Below the pieces are notes generated by a model. That model worked only from the letters and a program-made list of their open reading frames with translations, was not told the origin of the DNA and did not search any database. A program made the translations under genes and the position numbers. From positions 372,001 to 436,000 of the forward strand of contig CM057069.1 of NCBI GenBank assembly GCA_029945375.1: DNA of 64,000 bases, written 5' to 3'. Shown here in pieces: positions 56,347-64,000 of the stretch. This stretch comes from Agaricus subrufescens. Taxonomy: Eukaryota > Basidiomycota > Agaricomycetes > Agaricales > Agaricaceae. Every line of letters begins with the position of its first letter. Within the stretch, counting starts at the first letter, position 1.

Positions 56347-58956
56347 TGGTGGGCACTGTAGAGAGAAGCAATGAAGAAAATGCAAGCCGCGGAGAGTTTA
56401 AATAACAAGAACCAGTCAGCCGGGGGAACATGATATCCGCCAAGATATATTGACAGGAATACTGGTTTATCCGTTCAATCGCAAGTTACGATCGTGGTTA
56501 GCCAAGCCCCCTGAGCACCGAAGAACACAGCGCCCGCAAACAAATGTTTCCAGGAATACATGATGATTTCTGGCTCATCTGCTCTGTCGAAGCAAATAAG
56601 GTTAGCTTCTTGAACATTGAATCTCAGTCCTAGACAACGTCAATGTGGGGCCGTCATTGACTAGAAGTTATAGCTGTATCTCTGCTTTGGCCTGCATGTA
56701 CTAACTATTGTACCTTTTTGACTAGGATTTCATTGATGTTACGCAGTGGAGTTCACTGATATGAAAGTCCGCCTATCCTAATGGAATGGGCAATTCTTGC
56801 GCTTGTCCTTTTGTGGAACAAGTGTGAATTGCACCGAAATTAGGATCCAAAAAAAACCTCCGTTCACGAGCACCGGTACGGTTATACTAATTATCCGATC
56901 AAAATGACACGGAAGCGTGTGACCTATTGAGCAGTATGTCGATTGCAGCAATGGCATGAGTAAGTGTAGTCAAGAGTTGAGTACTGATGTCATGGCTCGT
57001 TCTGAGTCACTTAAGAGCCAAGACAAACTTGAATTAGACCGTAGCCTTTCAACTTTCAGGGTACTTTCCCTCTCCGACTCCACTGTACAATACGGGCCGC
57101 GGCACGGGCGCCTTGCTCAATTTTAATCCCTTCACCGGCCTCGATATCCGATACAGAATCCTCGTATCAAGAACACAGTCCTTGACGCTGTTGCCCTGCC
57201 TCTGGCCGATCAATCTCTATCTGACATTCTGAAGCATCAAAGGGTCTGTGACTCAAAAGCTACTGACGAACGTCATGCCGTCTAACTTTATAGCAATGCA
57301 AAGAATACCAGTGCAGGCTTCGGGATGGAGTTATGGCGTTTGGATTACAGGTGGTTTCTTGATTGAGTTTCATGCAATAATCTCGCTATTTTTCTGGTTC
57401 GCCTTGTTTCAAAACCATATACCACGTGCATAGTGTACCGCGAGGATGGAGTGGTGAAGACCTCAATTTAGAACTGCTGCATCGTTTCGTGGCCATTGAT
57501 CTGTTGTTGTAAGGATTGCTTCTTCATCTGTTTTTTTACATAAAGAGTCAGGCTGAAGTATCGCAAGTTAAATGAATTTATGTTTAAAATAGGGCGATAC
57601 TTCGGGAAAAAATGCTTCCGCATATGCACCAATTGTCTGGAGGATATAACAGCGGAGTCCTTGGGCGAATCAACACGTAACGATGATCAAACCGTCAGGG
57701 AAAAAAGTATACCATCGTGCGTTATTTCACGTGGTGGTTTATTTTTATCACATCCCCGTTTTGTCAGATCTTGGTGCGCGATGAGTAGCGTCTACCGATG
57801 CGTGAAATCTCGTATTCTGGTCCGCGCCGTGCTTTGAATTATATGAACACAATGTGGAGCCCTTTCAGCCGACGTGGCGTCAATAATCGTATTGTTCACG
57901 GATAGTTGGTTAACCCTATTCCGACGAAAACATGTTATTCCTTTTAGATGAGTCCATATTTAACTTTATCAAAGACTTCTCTAGTACGAGTTGCACAGAA
58001 GTTCTCGAGAAGCCCTAGCCTCAAGATCTTGTTGTTTTTTCTCAAGTCGCGAGGGTCCACAGCCTAGAAACATGGCGTCGATAATGAGTCACGCGCGGTA
58101 CTTATAAAATTCAGCTGCTTGAACCGGTGGTCCGACTCGCCGACCTATGATGTCTGTGCTTTGTTCTCCTTTCAGCTGGCTAGATTTCCCATCCTATCGT
58201 TGATTCAAAGCCTCATGAATTCACCACTCATCCCCGCTCGGACATCGATAAGAAATTAATCTTCGAACGGATTTGGGACGAAGTCCGTTCCAGCAAAAGC
58301 CTAAGGCATTGTTCCCGAACCGCATATGTCCCCGATTAGGACGCAGATGAGACGCAAATTCTAGAAATTATGGAGAGAATGATGACGATAATTCGAGGGG
58401 TTCGGAGGTAGCTCAGGCCAATGGAACAATATCCTAAAATGTAGCATTGGGATGGACTGACTGCCCTATTCTAGGTCCGGACTGCCCCATTCAACTTCCT
58501 ATTGGTCACCAGCTCTGGATGCAGTTGATAGCTGTTCGAAGGAGTGCTGACGTCTTCCTCTACTCGCAATGCCTCCTCGCTCCGTTGAGTGAAAGGTAAC
58601 GCACTGAAAGATCTTTTTCTTTGAGGATTGGGGAAGAATGTGAGTAAATTGGTGATAATTGCGAGCCTAGAACCTTACTAGATAACTGAGCTTTGCGACT
58701 ATCTGCGTCTAATGATTCTACGGCAGCGACCCCAGTTAGACGGTGCCGCACATAAATATCTACACCTTACATTTATGGAAGAAGATTGTCAAAAGAAGGA
58801 AATAGTGAAGACGGGGATCAAGTCATATGCCGTCGCTTATGACATATCAATGTTCGAGGAATCGAAGCGAAATAGGGCTAAACGATTACTACATAAAGGC
58901 GGCTTCTAGGTCAGCAATTAATGTTACTCGAGGTATCTGACGCAATCACCCTTGTG
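56347..58956. other. Intergenic, 2.6 kb, no supported gene
   Basis: The largest gene-free stretch of ordinary composition. Frames of 60-85 codons (57248-57433, 57580-57837, 58712-58909) show no domain and no splicing partners. I see no transposon ends or tandem repeats. It includes the MFS promoter at the left. Confidence 0.45.
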
Positions 58957-60257
58957 CTACTTTTGTTCCTGCTCTTCGCGGCCACCCAGAATCATGATCA
59001 CCTTCTCATATATGGTAAAGACAATCCCTCCACTCATCTATCCAGGATATCAGCGGCCATATATTAACATGAACTGGTAAACACTCACCACAAGGCGTGC
59101 CAGGCGAGGTGTAGTTCCGGTCCAGAACCGAAGAAGACCTTCCTCTGTGAATATACGATACGCACAGTGGAAGGAGTTCCTATACTGGGTACGAGCTTCT
59201 AAGGTCTGCATTCGTGTTTTAATAACGCTAGATGTAAATTTATTCAGACAAGGGACCTCTTGCAAACAATACAAGATCTTACTCCAAAGGCATAGTCGTG
59301 TAGACCGTCACGAGGCCAGCAATGGCGCCTATTCCAAACGTGATGGCACTCGGCAGTGGCTGACCAGGTCTAGCTGTTCCCTGAACGAATTGTTTTAGAG
59401 TCAAGTAGGTCGTAAATCGGACGGAAGAATTGGCCCCTTGTCGCATCATCTGCCACAAGGATCAGAGTCGTTTTATTAGTCAGAACAAATAGTATGCTCA
59501 CCACCGGAAACAGACCGCGATAGATACCAAGGATACCCTCTTGTCGGACGATAGAGGCAGTTCCATGAATGAGACCACGATACTGGGGATTGGGACGCTT
59601 AGCATCATCGATAAGCTTCGTTCTGGTTGCTTACGGTCAGCGAAACAGTGGATGACATAAATCGAAGGGACTTACTTGATAGTCTCTGAGGGAGTGACCG
59701 CAAAGATAGCCTCCATCATACCAGCTCCCAGACCGGCTGTTCACGAAACATCAAATTCTGTCTTGAACAAATGAAGGAGCGAGAATTACCGAGAAGGCTT
59801 CGAGGTGTACTGACTTTTCCCTGGAAAAAAATAATTGGACATTTCAAACAAGAAGTTTTGTGACTAGGCCTACCTCGGAATCTGCCAACTTGTGCTTGAA
59901 GTGGTCGTAACTCACGAACCGCACCCCCGCCTTCACAGCATTCCCAATGATTAAAGCCGTACATCCGGAATACAATCCAGTTATGCCATGCTTCTTAACA
60001 GTATCCTTGATGATAGCAATGGGCCCCTCTTTCTACCGCGCACGTGTTGACAATTTGCATGAGGTAGAGCACTAGAACAGCGACTTACTTTTCCACCAAA
60101 CTGGGAGCGAGTTTTAACAAATTCGGTGGGATACGTTACGAATCTACGAGCCTAGAGGTATTCAACCAGGAACGAAGGCACAAACGATGAACGGTACTCA
60201 CGCTTCAACTGCTCCAGCGGTCGTCCCAGCGATGCTGTTGAGGAGCGCAATGTTCAT
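58957..60257 (-). CDS. CTP1: Mitochondrial tricarboxylate (citrate) carrier, Ctp1-like
   Basis: A mitochondrial inner-membrane carrier with six TM helices in three repeats, each with the carrier signature: VTYPTEFVKT in repeat 1, VTPSETIKTKL in repeat 2 and, across a splice junction, MPLDVIKTRMQ in repeat 3. GTTAGAVEAFVTYPTEFVKT (residues 11-30) is typical of citrate/tricarboxylate carriers (Ctp1/SLC25A1), as are ALIIGNAVKAGVRFVSYDHF and MMRQGANSSVRF. It exports citrate to the cytosol for acetyl-CoA and lipid synthesis. Many short introns. The N-terminus MNIALLNSIAG is short; the start at 60257 lies 315 bp from the divergent HEM4 start. Confidence 0.9.
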
Positions 60258-60572
60258 GTCGGATATGAATAGCCTATTTAGACACTCTTACAGAGAATGA
60301 GAGGTCTTTTCCTTCTTGAAGACCATCTTGAGCCCGTCGGGAGGAAAGAGAAAGACGAGAGGATGTTTGATTTGATGGCTTCCCAAAAAGGTATGTCAGC
60401 CGACATCATTCAGAAACCCAGGTGAATAAGTTCTCTCTTTTCTCTTCCTTTCTCTTTGTCAGTAAAGTTTCGAGTCGCCCTTCCTATTGACCCAAATCAC
60501 ATTCATTTTACAGAGTGACTACAGAACCTAACCATCTTCCACACTTCTATACCACCGGCTTCCCCCTCAACG
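60258..60572. other. Divergent promoter, CTP1-like and HEM4
   Basis: A 315-bp spacer with pyrimidine-rich tracts at about 60430-60465 and before the HEM4 start. No gene. Confidence 0.45.
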
Positions 60573-61574
60573 ATGTCTAACGTCCTCCTGCTCCGTTCAC
60601 CTAACGAAACCGCGCCTGATCCCTATGAACGCATACTTGGGGAAGCGTCTTATAGCACCCATTCTATTCCAGCTCTTGATACATCGTTTACCAACCTTGA
60701 ATCTCTTCAACACATTATCGCCGCTGGTCCGGGCTCCAAACCCTATGCCGGTGTTATAGTCACCAGCAAACGCTCTTGCGAAGCCCTAAATACGGCGTCA
60801 AAGATCCTATCTGAAAAAAGATCCGATAATGGTCCCACCTTAAGTGTGTGTTGTCTCTTCGTCCTCGGCTTCTCTGAAGCACATATCCTTGTACAGTCGC
60901 TTGGGCTGAGGTGCCCTTCTATGTCGTTGGGAAAGGAACTGCCTCTGCTCTTGCAGATTTTGAGGCCATGTGTGGCGGAACACCTTTCAATGTTCGAGGT
61001 GATAGTTCCGGAACCGGCGAGCAGCTCGCACACTTTATCCTGGATGACTTGAAGAATAGTAACCCGCACGAAAAGAGAAAAATGTTGTACCTGACTGGCG
61101 ATAAGAACCGGGACACGATACACGTCATCCTCTCGTCTGACGAGGGGATGCGACTTGGTATCGAACTGGAATCTATTCAAGTCTACGAGACACACGGTGC
61201 CCCAACTTTCGCCCCCAACCTGGATTCCTTACTCCAAAGATCGAAAGCAGGCTAGTTCTTATTCTCATTACTATGCATACCCACTTCTGAGTACTTCAAT
61301 AATAGATGACTGGTGGATCATATTCTTCGCGCCCTCATCTGCGACATTCACTTATCCATTCTTACAAAAGCATTTTCGCTTCTCCAAGTCTACTCCAGAG
61401 GAAAACGATATAAATCCCCCTCCAGACCTACACAAACCTTTGGCTCGCGTCGGAGCGATTGGTCGTGTAACGTTAACTTGTTTAGAAGAAATGATGCTAC
61501 GTGTAGATGCAGTAGCCTCAAAGCCTACACCAGAGGCACTTTTAGTGGCAATCTCCAGTAGGACCACGAGTTGA
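60573..61574 (+). CDS. HEM4: Uroporphyrinogen-III synthase, 297 aa
   Basis: HEM4 closes hydroxymethylbilane into uroporphyrinogen III in haem synthesis (cytosol). Three exons (60573-60843, 60897-61250, 61306-61574) sum to 894 nt. The family shows weak conservation, but the two-lobed layout is clear: MSNVLLLRSPNE at the start, YAGVIVTSKRSCEAL, WAEVPFYVVGKGTASAL across the first junction, MLYLTGDKNRDTI, and DDWWIIFFAPSSATF across the second, then ARVGAIGRVT and KPTPEALLVAI at the end. The second intron (61251-61305) must use a GC donor (G|GCTAGT) to keep frame; a nearby GT gives a stop at the junction. Length is right for fungal HEM4. Confidence 0.9.
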
Positions 61575-62174
61575 CATTAACGCTACTTGAAGATATGGAA
61601 TTGTACATGTAACTTGCAACACCCAGGGAGTATCGACATCAATTGTAACGCTCTTCATGCAACGAAGATATGGGAGCGAATCACACTCAATAATTCGTAT
61701 CATGCGCTACACCAGTCGATGACAAAAGGTCGGGAATCTCGAGACGTGCCCACGGTTCCCCTGTTAACATTGGGTCGCGATCACTATCATTGAATCTCTC
61801 CCGTAGTTCTATATTCATCTCTAGCAGAAGGCCCTATCAAACCCTACATTTCAATCCTTAACGGGGAGTATGCCGACCAAACCAATATATGTGAAAATCA
61901 AGTTTCCAATCAATGATATCATGGTCGCATCGTCCAAGGTCCGACGATTTTTCTCAAGGCCGAAAAAAACGCATCAATCAAACAATATCAGACACCTATA
62001 TTGTATTTACTCGGAAAGAAGAGCTAGTAATCATCCACTATGAAGGCACAAATGAACTGAACACGAGGCGACTACACTACCCTTCAATCGTCAAGAAGCC
62101 AAGAGATATATCATGAAGCTAAAAGACAGAGTGTCAGTCGCTGATCTCGTGAATGAATCATTACTGCTTTACCT
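61575..62174. other. Intergenic, 600 bp
   Basis: 3' flanks of HEM4 and the convergent cerato-platanin gene; short frames at 61587-61793 and 61913-62116 have no domain. Confidence 0.4.
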
Positions 62175-62642
62175 TTAGAAGCCACAGTAGTGGCCAGCAA
62201 CTTGCTCATACTTGATAGGGACATCACCAGGGAAGGTCGTGATATCATATCCCGTCAAATCCTTCAAGCCCTGGACGCTGGAAGTGAAACCTTTCTGATC
62301 ATCGTTCATAACTGTGAACGGGATGACAGTCGGTTTACCACCATCCGCAGGGGTGAAAGTGAGGTTAAAGCAAGCTCCACACAAAGGCGAGTTGAAACCG
62401 TCTGCTAAAATCGACCCAACGATGTGGGGGTAATTAGGGATTGACCCAAAGGTCGGGTGTCCCTCGAGGGGGCCTACATTGGCAGAGCAGGAGGTGGTGC
62501 TAAGCGAACCCTTGGGGTCGTCGTAGCGAGTGTCGTAGTTGAACACTGAGTATCCTGGCTGCCTGACAGACAACGCTACGGCCATAGCAGGGATGGCGGA
62601 GAGAGCAGAAACGAGGAGAGCGAAAGTAGAAGTGAATTGCAT
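62175..62642 (-). CDS. Cerato-platanin family secreted protein, 155 aa
   Basis: One exon. A signal peptide of about 20-22 residues (MQFTSTFALLVSALSAIPAM) precedes a double-psi beta-barrel cerato-platanin domain: VFNYDTRYDDPKGSLSTTSC, FGSIPNYPHIVGS, SPLCGACFNLTF, and the Cys near the C-terminus (YCGF). Four cysteines are arranged as in the family, giving two disulfides. These small secreted proteins bind chitin oligomers, loosen cell walls and can act as elicitors when the fungus meets plants; saprotrophs use them in growth and fruiting. Length (about 135 mature residues) is typical. Confidence 0.93.
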   Translation of the reverse strand: MQFTSTFALLVSALSAIPAMAVALSVRQPGYSVFNYDTRYDDPKGSLSTTSCSANVGPLEGHPTFGSIPNYPHIVGSILADGFNSPLCGACFNLTFTPADGGKPTVIPFTVMNDDQKGFTSSVQGLKDLTGYDITTFPGDVPIKYEQVAGHYCGF

Positions 62643-62697
62643 GATTGCTGAGTTTGGTTGGTTTGTTGGTGACCGACTGTCTGTGGTTTACTCCAGG

Positions 62698-62706
62698 CTT
62701 TTTATA
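62698..62706 (-). promoter_or_regulatory. TATA box of the cerato-platanin gene
   Basis: On the minus strand TATAAAAAG lies 55 bp upstream of the ATG at 62642, as expected of a strongly regulated secreted-protein gene. Confidence 0.6.
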
Positions 62707-64000
62707 CGATTCATGGCTCCTCTTTTGCGGCTACAATGACTAGTTTGGTAAAGCAGTGACTAGAACACAAAACACCGCCCAGCAATGAGCTTTACGAGAG
62801 ATCTCGCAAGACAAAAATATGTTCTTCACTGTCTGGACTTTAGTACCCTTTTGGGTCTAAGACAAAAAAACATACCGCTAACAATGAACCAACGAAACCC
62901 CTTTTCATTTCCATGCGTAAAATTACCGGTGTGTATCAGCTGCATTACCGTAAGTACTCTCCCCCTCCTGCAAGTCTAAAAAGGATAATAATCCATTATT
63001 GGCTTGAAAGCCGGCTCATCACGCTTTTTATGCGCAGCTTGAACCTTACGAGACCGATCAACCAGCAAATTCTAGATTCCAGTAAAGCGGCACGATGACT
63101 TATAAAGTTCAACCCTGAAATGCTTCTCTCAAGGTGATGCCTCGGAAAAATATCGGCTGCTCCACAGTTGTATATGTACGAACACATAAATCTAACCATT
63201 TAATTCATCGTGTATCTCGGGTTCGTTTGTGCGGCCCCACCGGAATAACGACACTCAAAACTGCCCCATTGACTGGTATGAACGGTTTACTGTTGCTCGT
63301 CAATTCACTGGCCCATAAAAAAACAATGATGGACTTTGTTTATTACCGATCGCTCGCATAATCGCTGAGGCCGGGTGTACTTGAAATGGAACGCTACAGC
63401 TTATCAATTCCATTGCGGATTTTTTTTTTGGCCGCGCGGTAAGACGTCTTTCCCCCCTCAGAGTGGTGGGGTATGAGCTCTGTTTGAATCCTGTGCATTG
63501 TGATATGTGGTCGGGGACCCTCTAATACTAGTTGGTGTGATATCCTTCTAGAAAAGTAGCACTCAATAAGAGACCAGAGAGAAGGAGACGGCATGTACGA
63601 GTACACAGTAGAGTCAACCGGCCTTCCCAAGTTCCATACCAGAGTATCTCCCCGCATTTCGCGGATCACGCAGAGTGAGCTTCCTCCTCAACTGCCCAAA
63701 AATCTCATCGGCACAACATCACCAGTCTCGGCATAGACCTTCTCTCTCTCCTTGTCCATCTAGACAAATGGGACATCGGGTTCTAGAACGGTGACCAAAA
63801 AAAAAAAAACAATCCCACCAGACTCGGCAACAGATATGGCAGAAGAAAAGAAGAAAAGCTCAGTCACCTGGGCCTACAAGTAATTGCATCATGTACTACC
63901 ATCTTACATAAAGCCGGCCACAAATACCCGCCGCCATCTCACAACATATCCAGACAAATATACAACATACAACGACATTCTTTCGCATTCAAACACTCAA
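62707..64000. other. Terminal intergenic stretch, no supported gene
   Basis: About 1.3 kb upstream of the cerato-platanin promoter. Frames at 63134-63361 (+) and 63394-63669 (-) lack domains. Poly-T at 63421-63429 and poly-A at 63798-63810 are simple tracts. A gene may lie beyond the window edge. Confidence 0.45.

Noticed and set aside
58712..58909. 65-codon frame near the carrier gene
   Set aside because: No domain, partner exon or conserved motif seen.
1..64000. tRNA, rRNA, CRISPR arrays, LTR retrotransposons
   Set aside because: Scanning for B-box words (GGTTCGANTCC) on both strands, rRNA-like blocks, spaced direct repeats and paired LTRs by eye gave nothing convincing; a tRNAscan-SE and RepeatMasker run would be decisive.

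Overview
The window looks like a chromosome segment of a filamentous basidiomycete, most likely a mushroom-forming agaricomycete. The evidence is the dense packing of genes with many 45-65 nt introns carrying GT(A/G)NGY donors and CTNA(C/A) branch sites, together with the gene content: a cerato-platanin, a Kin4-type kinase with a KA1 tail, Rheb, an orphan PH-CRIB protein and a Ufo1-like F-box/WD40/UIM protein. I cannot name the species. No tRNA, rRNA or CRISPR array was recognised. For most spliced genes I joined exons by hand and checked that the lengths sum to a multiple of three.

Layout. 0-10 kb is housekeeping: an APH-fold kinase-like protein (-), translation factor eIF2D (-), a PH-CRIB protein without a kinase domain (+), histone H2A.Z (+) and a protein with an integrase-type HHCC zinc finger (+). 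10-24 kb is the most unusual stretch. It has two small non-autonomous DNA transposons (a TAA-flanked PIF/Harbinger-like MITE at 11216-11461 and an 8-bp-TSD hAT-like element at 12325-12909). A pair of paralogous four-TM proteins at 13785 and 23179 brackets a Kin4-type kinase. A free-standing KA1 domain gene is transcribed divergently from that kinase, and a long tandem repeat lies just upstream of the second four-TM gene. 24-34 kb holds a SWI/SNF-RSC SWIB subunit, a BAR-SH3 protein, a single-pass membrane protein and Rheb. 34-41 kb is F-box territory: an intact F-box gene, a decayed copy of it with a 450-bp deletion, and a Ufo1-like F-box/WD40/UIM gene.

42-64 kb contains a Gag-like/hydrophobic-tail protein, a RluA-family pseudouridine synthase, Tah18 diflavin reductase, a broken short-chain dehydrogenase, a signal-peptide-bearing amidohydrolase/decarboxylase, an Rtt106-like histone chaperone, an MFS transporter, a Ctp1-like mitochondrial carrier, uroporphyrinogen-III synthase (HEM4) and a cerato-platanin. 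Three intact genes here (pseudouridine synthase, amidohydrolase, HEM4) keep their reading frame only if one intron each uses a GC-AG donor, and the broken dehydrogenase seems to have a fourth.

The strongest candidate for something undescribed is the divergent arrangement at 15.3-19.7 kb. A 146-residue protein that is essentially only a KA1 domain has its start codon 57 bp from, and facing away from, the start codon of a full-length Kin4-type kinase that ends in a homologous KA1 domain. Both copies carry a phase-0 intron between the two half-domains, so this is a DNA-level duplication and not a retrocopy. A trans-acting regulator of the kinase is a natural but untested hypothesis.
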